Shown here in pieces: positions 20,576 through 35,775 of a stretch of 64,000 bases of DNA; within the stretch, counting starts at the first letter, position 1, and every line of letters begins with the position of its first letter. The stretch lies in the NCBI GenBank assembly GCA_950097015.1, contig CATNEN010000012.1, forward strand, positions 3,753,632 through 3,817,631, given 5' to 3'. Made by a program: the position numbers and the translations under genes. The DNA comes from Macrostomum hystrix. Taxonomy: Eukaryota > Platyhelminthes > Macrostomidae. Below the pieces are notes generated by a model that was not told the DNA's origin, ran no database searches, and was given only the letters and a program-made list of their open reading frames with translations.

Positions 20576-23299
20576 ATGGGTCAATGTCTTGTCAGCCTAC
20601 TTGGCAGAAGAAATCAAGGTTCGTCGGCATATCGGCAAGAGAGCCATGACAACATTAACATGGAGCCTACAGTGCGCGTGAAAACTCTCTACGAGTACAG
20701 CGCCCAGACACCCGGCGACCTGTCGTTTAAGGAAGGCGAAACCCTCATTCTGGAGCGCGAGGATATCGATGGGTGGTGGTGGTGCCGCAGCAGTGCTGGT
20801 GAATCTGGCTTCGTGCCCTCCAACTTTGTGCAGCGACTCGACCTCGGTCCGGAGTCTTTGCCTTGTTGGTTCAACGTTGACCGTCATGAGGCAATGAGCA
20901 ACTTGCTGATGCCTGGCTACAAACCGGGGACTTACCTGTTACGGCCATGCCACCAGCAGAAGAATTTGGCAAAGTATACGCTAAGCGTTCGAGCCGAAGT
21001 TTCTAACGAATCTGGTCAAATGCGACCGACTGTAAGCCACTATATGGTGAAGACGAAAGACAACGGCGGCTACTACATTACGCCGAAAAATACCTTTGAT
21101 GACATGCAACAGCTATTGGAGTTTTACCAGATGCCGAATTGTGGCCTTACAGTGCCGCTCATCATGCCTTGTCCGAAGGTGTGGGTTCCACCGGCTTCGT
21201 TCCGCGAATTTGAGGTGGAACGTGACCGCATTACACTAAAGGAGAAGCTTGGCAACGGATCGTTTGGAGAGGTACAGTAAATAAGATTTTCTCGAGGTTA
21301 ATTGCGCTTTGCCACGACAGTAGAAAGACCAGGCTATTTTTCCCCTGGGGAAAGACCACGCACTGCCTACTTCACGATAGCTCCGAAACCATATTAACGA
21401 TTTTTTGTGAAATTGCGTCATATGGTTAAAACATTTCCGCTCTTTACGATGAACAAATTTCAAAGCCGTCCGACATCAGCATCGTCGAGATATTCAGCGA
21501 TTATTTTCGACGACCCTGGTGACAAGGATAACAGCCGATATGGTTACATGATGAAATTTTGTGAGCAGAAAAAGCATGCCTATATTGGCTGTTTTGCCAC
21601 CAGACACCCCGATGTTTTGTGATTTTTTAGTTTCAACGAATAGAGCGGAACATTTTAGCCCGTGTTCAGGATTTTTATGACGATTGGTCGAATATTTAGG
21701 GAGATACAGAAACGAAAAATGTGGGTATTAGAAATACCCCCGTGGTCTCTCTACTGTTATAATGGGGCTGATATTGTTAAACTGAGTTTTACACCTTGAT
21801 TTTGTTTACATCCTACCCTATACTAAATCATATACTAAAGCCTAGAACTTCGTACAACGAACGAACTTCGTTGGAAAAGGACAGTTGGAGAGACTCGAAA
21901 ACCTGAAGAAGGCCTACTCTTCAATTTGGTCCTGATGGTGTCTTGTACAGCTCAAAATGGCAGAGTATGGAACACCCTTCCAGCACTGTGTGCTAGCTGT
22001 TGCTTCGTAATCACTTTAGTGAAACAAAATCATCGGAAAATGTTGAGACGACTGGGGCCTATTATCAATGCAAGCTATTCCATAGGTGACTCGGGCGTGG
22101 TTAGAGAGTGCATTATAAGGTCTTTATCTTTCACTGAAACTACTACAGCTGCATGCGCCTGTAGCTTCTGGTTGCCGTTTTATCTTTTAACATTTTGCAG
22201 AATTTTCTTAGACGACAGATAGCTATACTTCGCTAAGGTTGAAAATTGCTCTAACTGTAATTTTTATGGTACGTTTTTCACCCATAATCAGGTGCAAGCA
22301 AATTTCATAGGGAAAAAAAGAATAAGCAACAGAACCCTTAAAATGCAGATTGAAGGCTTCATGCGGTGTGTACTAAAAATAACAGCTTTATAATATTTTC
22401 GTGCTCTGACTTTTTTATTCAATGACCTTTTATTTAATTTAAAACAAAAGAGTTCTCTATAACCAATGAACTGTCCAGGAAAATCTATCGCCTACGCTTT
22501 ATCCACTAATTTGCAGGTGTTCAAAGCCCAGCTTGGGAAGGTGCAGGAAGTGGCCGTGAAGATCATGACCGAAGGTGCCATGCGCAAGGAGGAGTTTCTC
22601 AGCGAGGGTCGGACTCTGCACAAGCTACATCATCCGAAGATTGTGCAACTGCTGGGCGTCTGCACCAAGGACGACCCAATCTACATTATCACCGAGTTCA
22701 TGCCGAACGGTGACCTTAAGAAGTACTTGGTGAAGGACCGGGAGATCGGAAAGGTCAATTTCGAGGCCATGGTTGCGATGCTGAGTCAGATCGCTGATGG
22801 AATGGAGTACCTGGAAAATAAGGGTTTCATCCATCGCGATTTGAGAGCTGCAAACATTCTCGTCGGCCACAACAATGTTGTCAAGGTGGCCGACTTTGGA
22901 CTGAGCAAGTACCTTGACGAAGACATCTACCTCCAAGCTACGGTGGAGAACAAATTTCCTATTAGATGGACAGCGCCAGAGGCTGCTAGATCACCGACCA
23001 TGTTCAGCATTAAGTCAGACGTCTGGTCGTATGGCGTACTGATCTACGAGGTTGTCACCAAAGGCGCCACTCCTTATCCCAACCTGGGGAACCGTGAGAT
23101 CATTGACAAAGTGGGCGATGGAAACTATCGCATGCCGAATCCCAGGTCTTTGGGCAACGAGAATGACGACCACATGTACGCAGTGATGCTGGACTGCTGG
23201 AGGGCTACGCCTGCGGACAGACCGACTTTTGCCACTCTGAAGGACATTTTCACGAGCTACAGAACTGAATTTGAGAAGCAGTATTCGCAGAACGAATGA
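20576..23299 (+). CDS. Src-family non-receptor tyrosine kinase
   Basis: Exons 20576-21271 and 22517-23299 join at GSFGE|VFKAQ (GT/AG, phase 0) to give 492 residues, normal for Src kinases. Start MGQCLVS offers Gly2 for myristoylation and Cys4 for palmitoylation. SH3 spans about 32-88 (LYEYSAQTPGDLSF, GWWWCRS, GFVPSNFV). SH2 spans about 98-200 (CWFNVDRHEAMSNLL, with TYLLRP in place of FLVRES, keeping the phosphotyrosine-binding Arg). In the kinase domain: Gly loop LGNGSFGEVF, Lys247, Glu262, gatekeeper Thr291, HRDLRAAN with Asp340, DFG Asp358, activation-loop Tyr370, and WTAPEAA. The tail ends EKQYSQNE, and Tyr488 probably corresponds to inhibitory Tyr527 of Src. It should act at the inner plasma membrane. 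The exact paralogue class is not assigned. Confidence 0.95.
21272..22516. other. Single intron of the Src-family kinase
   Basis: A 1,245-bp intron with GTACAG donor and TTGCAG acceptor, splitting the kinase Gly loop. No minisatellite or SINE is visible, unlike introns of TBC1D23 and the P450. Frames inside it show no family features. Confidence 0.7.
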
Positions 23300-24057
23300 G
23301 AATCTAACCTACCATATTTATACTCCAGTGCCGTGAAATTACGAAATAACTGCGGACACTGGTATTTTAGGCCGCAAATTTCTATTGCAGTGAATTCGCT
23401 CTTAATTGTGCCGTGGTTAATTTCCTTCTAATACAAAATGTAGTATTATGTGTTTACCAAAGTTTTTCGTTGTAGCTTTTGCAATCAGAGAAAACTACGA
23501 GTACTATACTAAATCTTACGTCTATGGCAACCAAAAAATGCGTTTTGCATGGATCTGCTGAAACGAGCACAGCCGAGTATATACAGTATGTAGCTTAATT
23601 TTATGAAGAATTACCATGCAAAAGCAACTGTGCATAGGAATTATCTTCACATTCGCTCGGATTCCACTGGTTAAAAATGCTGGTATGTCCATTTGCTCAG
23701 AGCTGCCATGTGCAGTTTTTTATTAATTAGAGCGTTCTGATGACTACAATAAGTTGCTGTCCTTTATTCATGATAATATTGCGTCATATATACATTGTAA
23801 AAATAAAACTAGAGAATATGGTATACCATGTGCATGTACAAATTTTATGTTCTCATTCCCATACGTCTCTTTCTTTGTGTCCTGCTATACTACTCGTAAC
23901 TATACACCAACGGTAGAGGCAGCTGCCGTCCAGTATTTCTGCTCCGCCGTTAACATTGATTACCCCTCAGCACAACCAAGCATACACACCTGACCTGCCA
24001 GCTAGTAGGACACGCTGTTCAGGGCTCCCAACAAAATTACGCACTTAAATTGCGAGA

Positions 24058-24161
24058 TTACTCGTAGACGACCTCAAACACCTGCTTGCGATCGTGCTCA
24101 TCCGAGTTCTTAGTTGTTATGGGCTGGATGCCTTGGACAACGTCCAAGCCTTCCTTCTGGC
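24058..24161 (-). pseudogene. Isolated terminal-exon-like fragment
   Basis: On the minus strand an AG acceptor at 24163-24162 leads into 34 codons with clean codon use (EGLDVVQGIQPITTK, SDEHDRKQVFEVVYE) ending in TAA at 24060-24058. It looks like the last exon of a conserved gene. I cannot name the family and see no upstream exon within several kilobases to the right. It may be an orphan exon, a pseudogene remnant, or the end of a gene with very long introns. Confidence 0.35.
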
Positions 24162-24164
24162 CTC

Positions 24165-27100
24165 AACCGCAATCATTCACCAATTAAAGGACTAGGAGGA
24201 TAAGTAGAAGCACGGTGCACAGCTAGCACAGACTCTTTTATAACTGATTTTCAAAATGCCTTCATTTCTTTATATCTGCATACATGTTGAATATAATCCA
24301 CAATGCATGAGATAAGTCAAAGCGAACAATTTTGGCTGCAGCTACATCGATGCACACAAAAAGTACAGCAGTAAAGTACAGGTGCTTCGAATTCATTTCT
24401 CTATTGAGATTCGACGGCTTTTAAGATCAGAAATGTTTAAAGTTTTTAAATTTCTAGTAAGCAACATTATGCATGATATTTGATATAACAGACTTTAGGG
24501 GATAATAATTTTTTAGAATAATGTAATGCCCTTTCCTTACCCGATTCCACTTCGCATGCCTTACTCATCCCCATGTATTGATCATGGACGTCAGTATTAT
24601 TTTTCTATAAAAGTGGGTGCTAAATTATATGCGCGCTTTTTGTCTGTCTAATTTCATCCAACCTTCCCCTTTTGGCGATTTATGGTTTTCCCCCCACCTT
24701 CGAAATTTACCCACCTGATCCCTAGCTCCCTCTTCCATTTCGTTTATACTAATTAGTCATGCATATATACGCAATATGATAAGGTTATAACTTTATGAAG
24801 TCCGTACACCGCTTAATTTACTGTCTCCTGGCTGAGTGTATTGTAATGTAATATAGTGGATAGTGGAATATGCCTTTACGTGCTTCCAATCTAAATAGTA
24901 CCCTCTCCCTCACCTATTTTCTCAACGTTGTAACTATTATTGTATAACAGGTTGATTTTGGACCAATTATGTAAGACTAAAAGCTTACTAATTGGTGGAT
25001 TTTAATTCTATAATTTACTAGATAATATAATGTTTAAAGACAACTAAAAAAATTACATTGTTGTTAGAATGTCAACGTAACTTTTTGCTCCCTCTGTATA
25101 TTTGTAACAACTAAAAACTCCAACAAAATACAAAATAAAGTTGCGAGGATAACTTCTACTGTAAGAATATAAGCGAATAACAATTAAGTTCACGTTTGTT
25201 CGTCGTAAAGTTATCGTAACTTTTCTACAAAACAAATAGGGCAGCAGTCACCTGATATGGTTCTAGGAAACCGAGATAGTCCGGGTGAAGAAATTGTAAA
25301 ATAAATATACTATAACTGTCTGATATATTTCACTTTTAATAATTTGATCCTTAAGGTAGCTAAGTAGCTTTTTTTAGTGCTCTTTAGATTTCACTTTAGC
25401 TGAGTGTGTTCGGTTTTGCTAAAATATAGGCAGATGAGTCTATATTTAAAAGTAGGACATTAGAATAGATGATTACGATAATTAGATTACAATTGCATTA
25501 CTTTTGTATGTGAGGTGACCCTGATCGAAATACGAAGAAGCATTAAATACTTTTTATATTTTCGTAACCGAAGTCAGTGAATATATAGAACGAAATTCAG
25601 TAGACCACATAGGAAAGAAAGTCAGAAATTGTCTAAAATATAAATGGCATTGAATGCACAAGCCCGAGATAATTTTTGTTATCTACTTTCAGCATAGCCA
25701 TAGGCATAGGGCCATAAGCCTAAAAAGCCAGAAAAGGCACCATTTACTTGAGTAATAAATACATTCCTCCTGATACAGATAGTCTGTAAAGTGTAAATTA
25801 AGCATTAGCACTTTGCCAAATTACATTAAATCATCTTGGCTATACCAATCTGAGTGTATTTACCCAAGTGCAACTCAAAATCCGACCAGAAAGGAGATGA
25901 ATTTGAATATTCTTTTCTGTAAGTTCAATTCTGTGTTAATCAACATCTATCAACTTTTTGTCTTCACACTTTGTCATACACTTTGCTTATAATCAACCTA
26001 ATAAAAAATATTTTATTTTAACTTGTTTTATCAACATACAAGTAGTAATTACCAGGCATTTCAGTGCCTATGCTTTTTGTTTCTTGGTATTGCTTTTTGG
26101 TACCACTTTGATACATTTCCTGTATTGTGCATTTGATGCATTGGTAAGGGCTCCAGTGAGAAATTAAAATAAAAATTTCTATATTTTTGGTTTTCTTGTG
26201 TTACAGATCTTGCTAGTCTGAGTTAAAAGACACCTCACTCATCAAAATTGGTCAAGTAATAAAAAAGTTATAACAATTTTTTGATCAACATTTTAGTTGT
26301 TTTTGTAGTGTATTTTTCCTATAAGGGGCTGTGATCCAGATAACAGGATAGATTTGACTTGAAAAAATTGCAATGACTTTTTATTTTTAATGGATTTAAA
26401 TAATTCCAAAAGCATATAGTTTATTTCTTTGTTATCTTCACTATGGAATATATATATCTTCTATAACACTCAATATTAAAGTATTAAATTTTGATTTTAC
26501 ATTGACTAGGATTACTATGCTGACAAGACATGTTTATTTGTTTACAATATAAAACTTTTTTGGCTTTAAAGAAGTGGTAAAGCCATACCTATTCCATAGC
26601 TTAACAAATACACCTTGCATAGATTTCAATTTACTATTTACAGTCAATTGCAAAAGCCATCTGAAATGTGTAAAGGGGGTACATTAGAGAACCATGTTTC
26701 TGGGAGATTCTGCTAAAGAAAATAAATAGTTTTGAGTATCATATTCTACATAAAATTCTCTGTAAAATTTAATGGGATATACTTGGAAAACACTAAAAAC
26801 AATAGTCAAAAACAGAATATGAAACTTTCAAACAGAAAATTTATAAAGAAATTTTTTTAAACAAATACTTTTTTTCTTTTATAGAATTTTTTTCTTTTTA
26901 TGAATATTTACTTTGTTTGACTCAGTATCAACGCATAACTTACATTTTCAAAATCTACCTATGTTTTAAGTATAAAGTTATTAAAGAACATGAAACATTC
27001 TTATCTCACTAGTGCATTTTTGTGACAATCTACCTTCATGTAATTTTTCTAAGAAATGAAGAGTCCTCTCTTCTAGTGGTCCTTGGTTAAATCCTGCCTA

Positions 27101-27935
27101 ACATTATATGTATAATTGGATGATTTTGGATAACTCGTGAGCTTGATTTGTTTTGATTGAGATATATGCTACCTTTTATATACATATGCATGCATATAAC
27201 ACACAATTGAAAGCTTCCTACTGTATTAGTAGTACATTTGGTATTATAACAATTGCAATCTATGAGCATTTACCACTAAAAACTGTTTGATATAGGCCTA
27301 GTGAAAAGAACAAAACAACAAAACAGACACGCAGCTAATTATGCATCGTAATGTTATACAATGTCTATACATCTTAGAGTTTCCCATGTTTCCACTTTAA
27401 ATATTGCATTTGCTGTACTGGTCCAGTTTATTAGTTTTGAAACTAATTGGTTTATTCCTTTTTTAGTTTTAGTGTTTTAGATGTACTAGGTCTATTTTAT
27501 AATATTTAATATCCCACTGAATGTCACCAAAGTTGACATTTATATATTTATTTATATAGGCTTATAAGAAAATCCTACTGCTGTTGTACTAGTGCTAATT
27601 ACTATTCTAACAAAACTTTCACAATGTTGTTGTATTTCTTATTGTTAATATTCTATGAAAGTTGTTTTACACCGGTAGTTTCAATATTTTCTTAGAATTA
27701 GTCTCAGAGAATGTATTTATATATTTCAAAGAATTTCTTGGCAGTGTATTTAGTCTTGTAGCATATTTAGTTATTCTGAGTATTGTATTTAGTTAGTCTA
27801 GGTAGGGTATTTAGTTATTCTGGCCAATTACTTTATCATATATATGTATTTTTGAGTATAGGCTTTCCAAAGAGCATTACCATTGATCTCAAGTGTATAG
27901 CAATACTTTCTACTTCTCTCTCTCCTCTTCTCTGG
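24165..27935. other. Long AT-rich spacer
   Basis: About 3.8 kb without recognisable gene, RNA or tandem array. Open frames are short and AT-driven. Confidence 0.55.
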
Positions 27936-28074
27936 CCCCCGGTGAATTGTTTGTCTCTGTTATTTTTCATCTCCACCCACCCATCTATATCCGCTCATTT
28001 TTAACTGGCCTTTTGTAGTTCTTGTCCCTCGCTGTGACTCAGCATACTTCAGTGCACTTTTAGCTACTTATTAG
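27936..28074 (+). promoter_or_regulatory. Duplicate of the cathepsin promoter segment, upstream of BAG1
   Basis: 139 bp nearly identical (about 5 differences, same length, same orientation) to 30544-30682, which lies just upstream of the first cathepsin L. It contains TGACTCAGCA at 28035-28044, a perfect match to the Maf/CNC-bZIP (NF-E2 or antioxidant-response) core. Function is inferred from position and motif. Confidence 0.6.
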
Positions 28075-28948
28075 AGAGAGAGAAGCAGATAAGCATTGCA
28101 GAATCCTTCTTAGTATTCGTCTCCATATGTTTTTTTAAAGAATGAAAGAACACTTCTGAGTATTGTATACGAACTTTGTATCAAACAGCGTTGAACAAGG
28201 TTAGTTTCTCCCTCGTTTTCGCTCCTGTATTTATACTAACTTTGTATTGTGTCAAACAAAATAATTACAGGGCATTCAAACAAACTATCTTCACATAAAA
28301 ACTATTTACAAAACTACATAATTTACATGTGGTAAAATAAAATATATACAAAGAAAAGTCTCGGATTTTCTATTTTACTATATTCGGTCTACATCATGTA
28401 TGTATGGTTATAAGGGTCTACTGCTTATAGCTAATAAAAATGTATGTAAAATATCGATTTACATTTTTTAAAGAAACTTTTAATGAGCTCTTTTTGTTTA
28501 AAAAAGTATCAAAAAATGGGACAAATAACAAATACTTTAGATGAGTTCTGTCTCGAATAATTTTATTTTATTTTATTTGTTTCTAATCTGGAATTTTCAT
28601 CTTTTTCTTGCTATTTATAAAGTAATTTAGTTCTGTTTGTTTAAAGTTATATATATATATATATTTTAGCATTCACTTTGTTTAACGAAGTACTATATAA
28701 ATATCGAAAATAAATTTTATAGTAATACACTATATACTTGATTCTAAGCCTGTGACATCAAGGTCAGACATGAAGCCAAAAAGGTAATGCTGTGTAATAA
28801 AATAAAATATCTTAACCATTTTAGGCAGCAAAATGTATCTATTTTCCCACAACAAGCACTTTTTTGATTATCTGGTTATTTAATTTTTTAGTGTTTTTTG
28901 TTTTTAATGTGTTTTTTAATTATTCTCCATATTTTAATCATTTTTTAG

Positions 28949-29675
28949 CTGGCAAAAAACTTGCTATCACGTGTGCAGAGGACTCTTTTGATAGCCTAGC
29001 GAAGGCTGTTGCTAAGGAGACCAATGTTCCAGTTGAGCATCAGAAATTAATTTATAAAGGTAATTTTTTTACACTCATTGTGATTATTTCAATTGTTTAA
29101 TTTTTCAGTTTACTTTCAGTTTACTCACTTTATTGAATATTGAATATTAACAATGCAAGGCATAGCTACTCGTTCCATTTACTCGGAATGAAAGTTAATT
29201 GTAAATTCTAAAATATCCCAAACCAGGCAAATCCCTGCAGCCTGGCAGCAGCCTATCACAGCAGGGCCTCGCCTCCGGCTGCAAGCTGATGCTGATTGGC
29301 AGCTGCGAGGAGGTGGCCAGGCCCGACGAATTCGCCGCTCTCGACGCCGTCGATCGAGAGGTGGAAGCGATGGAAGCCAAACTGGACGATCTTAACAGTG
29401 AGTACGCCAGCTTCGCCAAGGGCTTCACGCCGGACAGCATGCAGCGCCAGGTGGCTCAGTCGCTTTCCAAGCGCTTGCTGGCCTTCAATGATCGAGGCGA
29501 GCGCGGACTGGAACGTCTGGATAGTCTGGCTCTGGGCGAGGCTGCGGCTACGTCGCGAGTTCGAGCCCGGCGCAAAGATTTAGCCGATAGGCTGCAGGCG
29601 ATGCTCAACATATCGGATAGTCTGCTGCAGGACCTGCTGCGAATGGCCGCAGAGGCTGGCTTCTCATTGGACTGA
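28949..29675 (+). CDS. BAG1: BAG1-type Hsp70 co-chaperone (UBL + BAG), 5' exon unresolved
   Basis: BAG1 is a nucleotide-exchange factor that releases substrates from Hsp70 and links it to the proteasome. Exons seen: 28949-29059 (ubiquitin-like part, KLAITCAEDSFDSLAKAVAK and HQKLIYKG) and 29227-29675 (end of the UBL, SGCKLMLIGSCEEV, then the three-helix BAG domain to the TGA at 29673-29675). The junction KG|KSLQ is in frame with GT/AG. The first exon is missing from the read-out. A candidate ends at 28783 (IKVRHEAKK, donor GTAATG), but its phase fits only if a 10-nt microexon (28825-28834) is included, which is speculative. In the BAG domain, helix residues such as LDDLNSEY and RRKDLADRLQAML align with vertebrate BAG1. 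Confidence 0.85.
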
Positions 29676-30543
29676 GCTCAAATGCTCAATGCGTTTTCAT
29701 AAATACCTTAATGCATTAGTGAAACTATACAGGCTTAGATTTGCCGGCAACTGCGGCGACCCAAGCGATGGTTTTGAGTCTGTTGGACTCACCCAAGCTT
29801 TAGTTTTTTGTCGATGCAGTAATACAAGTTATAAGTACTTTACTTTAAGGCATCAGTAATGACCTAAATGTACTCATGTAGGCTACAGCAATGACCTAAG
29901 TGTACTTCTATAGTTTACAGAAATGACCCGAACTGTTGTTGTCTCGGTTACAGCAATGACCTAAATACTATAGTCTTGAACTATGATCTAAATAGATGTT
30001 GGTTTTGCTGCTGTCGAGATATCTTAGTTTCCGTTCGTTGACCAAAAGTGCACGAATTTCTTTAAGAAAGAAAAAGGCAACTCGCATTAACATTCATTAC
30101 TCTGTATCTCTGTCACTTAAGTTTCTTAATAGTTCACACGCTGTTAAAGTGCATCCTGTGTCCTGTACTGATGCATTGTGTTAGTGACCAGCTCCAGTAT
30201 CAGCCAGCTTCCTGCACTTCCAGTTCTTGTTAAAGTGTAAGACGAACTCTTAAATTGAGAAATACACTGCAGTCTGCAGACATCAGCAGCTAATGAGTTC
30301 TAGTGCTGCTTTATTCGTGTCAAGTAGAGTTTCTTTTGTAACTCTTTGCCAGCAAACAGAAATTTACGAGAGAAAATAGTCTAGTGTAGTGTGTACAGGC
30401 ACTGCTGTCAGCTAGTACATTCTAGTACAGCAATTTGAGTGTACAATATCTAGACAAGACCTAAGTACAGCCTGCAAACCCTAGCCCTATTGCCAAGCCT
30501 AGCTCTCTGGTCCTACCCCACCCTGGCAACAGCGCGGCCCTGT
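29676..30543. other. Spacer between BAG1 and cathepsin L
   Basis: Contains four degenerate copies of an AATGACCTAA-type motif spaced 40-50 bp between 29860 and 29990. No gene recognised. Confidence 0.5.
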
Positions 30544-30682
30544 CCCCCGGTGAATTGTTTGTCTCTGTTATTTTTCATCTCCACCCATCCACCTATCTCC
30601 GCTCATTTTTAACTGGCCTTTTGTAGTTCTTGTCCCTCGCCGTGACTCAGCATACTTCAGTGCACTTTTAGCTACTTATTAG
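30544..30682 (+). promoter_or_regulatory. Proximal promoter of cathepsin L copy 1
   Basis: Ends about 75 bp before the ATG at 30758 and duplicates 27936-28074. TGACTCAGCA at 30643-30652 matches the Maf/CNC-bZIP core exactly. The second cathepsin gene has no matching segment upstream, so the paralogues should be regulated differently. Confidence 0.55.
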
Positions 30683-30757
30683 CACCTGCGCCAGCTCAGA
30701 ATTTGTTCAGATTTTGCCTGTTTGTTTCTGCAGCTTCTGCTATTCTTCACTCGCATC

Positions 30758-33696
<2,939 letters not shown>

Positions 33697-34915
33697 ATGA
33701 TTAGCGACCAACTGGGGCCGTCGCTGCTTGGTTGGACTGTAAAATTTATTATCCAGACTGCTTAATCAGCAATTTTGTTTTTAATTCTGTTAAGCTTTCA
33801 TTTCGCTCTTTTATTTTATCATGTTTTTAGAGTACTATTGTTTCCTGCTTAGGGAATTTTTGTCAAATCTGAAATCGCTTGGCTAATATCTGATTGATTT
33901 TGTGAGGTGAATTGAAGGATTGATTTTTCGCACATGCAAATTATTTTTAAGTTTTTATTTCCCAATTTGATTCTTTCACAAACTCTTTTCCTCATTATTG
34001 AACTGGTTGAAATGCTGTGCTGCTCCATAATTCCTGGTGTCGACTTTTGAGAATCCCAAGCATACAGCAAGCATACAGCTACAACTAACCTAATAACTAT
34101 TCTGTATAAATATGTATATTCCGAACATATACTACTGGTATGCTCCTAAAGTGTAGTGGGAAGAGCCGCTTATTACAAAGGCTGTCTGATTTCCTTTTGT
34201 GGCCAATGCGGCCAATACTACTGCAAGTAAATAATCGCGATTGCTGTTATTCTTTTTCTTCGCTCTACTAATAAAATATAATTACATAATTGTTGCAGTG
34301 TAGCGATCGCCTAAGTGCAAGCAATTTTATTTGATTGATTGATTGACAAATTTAATAAGGCACCAACTGATTGCGCTATCCCAAGTGAAATAAGCTTTGT
34401 TAAAATGTGAACCTGAAAAACTTCAGACAAAATTAATTTTTTGTTGACAAAAAAACAAAATGATTATCTTCTTTTTTGCTTTGCTTTTTTATTTATGACC
34501 AGGGAGTGCAGGTTGTCAATGATGGGAACTACTGTTAAGGAAAGTATTGCTCTAGTGTTTAGAGCTTCGGACTCCTAACAGGAGATCAGGGATAGCTGAT
34601 ACACTGAAGGAATGGGTGTCGAATCGCTCATAAATAAATTGCTAATAAATAAATATGGAAAAAAATACTTATACTACCACTTTAAGTAGCATATATAGGA
34701 CATGACATTAGCATAGATAATATACATTTAACAAGTACTTTCCCCTTATTGCCACTATTAGTAGAGTAGATAGGATATGCGAATTCGAGCGTACCGAACA
34801 AATTAAGAATATTATCGATCGGGTGGTTTTTCCTCTTATTTTAAATATATGAACATCAGAAAAGGAGCCTTTATACTCTACTGGAATTTATTAAATCCAA
34901 ATTGCTCGTGACATC
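33697..34915. other. Spacer with a degenerate tRNA-like stretch
   Basis: AT-rich. Around 34548-34615 an A-box-like GTGTTTAGAGC and a CCT anticodon-like loop resemble a decayed tRNA-Arg-type sequence, but stems do not close. No gene seen. Confidence 0.4.
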
Positions 34916-35155
34916 GTTATTTCCCTGGGATGGGATGGTCCCTGAGTTCGATTCCGCGGCGAGGCCAAATTCATTTGGGGCGCAGCCGCGCAGAGATGGC
35001 TTTCGGGGCTTGTCGCGCCCATTAGGACCAACCTCCAAGGTACAGTGAAGGGTGTACACTGCCTGATGAGTGCGTGTTCAGGAGTGAGTGGAATGAACAG
35101 AATTGTCTATCTGTCTGCGGGTCTACTGTCAAATAATGTGCCAGCAGCTGCAGCC
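34916..35155 (+). mobile_element. SINE copy, plus strand, head truncated
   Basis: Starts at the B-box region (CCTGAGTTCGATTCCGCGG) and runs through the conserved body to the CAAATAATGTGCC segment near the 3' end. It is diverged from the full-length copy and lacks the A box. Confidence 0.7.
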
Positions 35156-35514
35156 TTTCTGCAAACAAAATCATTTTTGGGTCGTGGCGAGCACTACGGT
35201 ACAACTGAAGAGTCTGAGCGCACAAGGAAAGCCTGACAAAAGAGAGAGGACCTAACATTGTGCCTAAATGCTCAAACTATGCTCAAACATAGACACAGGG
35301 AAACAAGTGCCTGGGTATTTGGGCTCTTGTTGGGCCGGCGGTTCTTCCGCTTATTGATCGACCGTGTCTTCTCGGTGTTCTGGTGGGTCTTGTTGTACTC
35401 GTATGTTCTATGGTAAGTGCAGGCGCAAGTCCGAACTTTGCGCTTGGCGTAAGACCGTAAAGCTGTTTCTCGAAGCTAACTTAGGTTTTTCGCAACTTAC
35501 GCAGTTCGCAAGTT

Positions 35515-35775
35515 ATCGCGAAGCACACAGATACTGCACGCAGGCATACGTTCACACAGGTGTGTACATCTGCCCTGACTTTCTCATCGTCAGGCAGTGT
35601 ACACTCTCACTGTGCCTTGGAGGTTGGCCCTCAAGGGCGTAAATTGCACGACAAGCCCCCAAGCCTTCTCTCCGCGGCTGCGCCCCAAATAAATGTGGCC
35701 TCGCCGTGGAATCGAACTTAAGGACCGTGGTGCGAGAGGCAAACGCGTTAACCGCTCTGCCACCGACCCCCCTTC
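35515..35775 (-). mobile_element. SINE copy, minus strand, 3' truncated
   Basis: The head is well preserved: read on the minus strand, GGTCGGTGGCAGAGCGGTTA (A box) and GTTCGATTCC (B box). The copy stops in the middle body near 35515 without the tail. Confidence 0.78.

Noticed and set aside
22466-22516. Upstream ATG extension of kinase exon 2 as a separate truncated kinase
   Set aside because: The 17 codons before the TTGCAG acceptor are intronic; the Gly loop is completed only by joining to exon 1.
34548-34615. tRNA-Arg gene
   Set aside because: Only partial box similarity; stems do not form.
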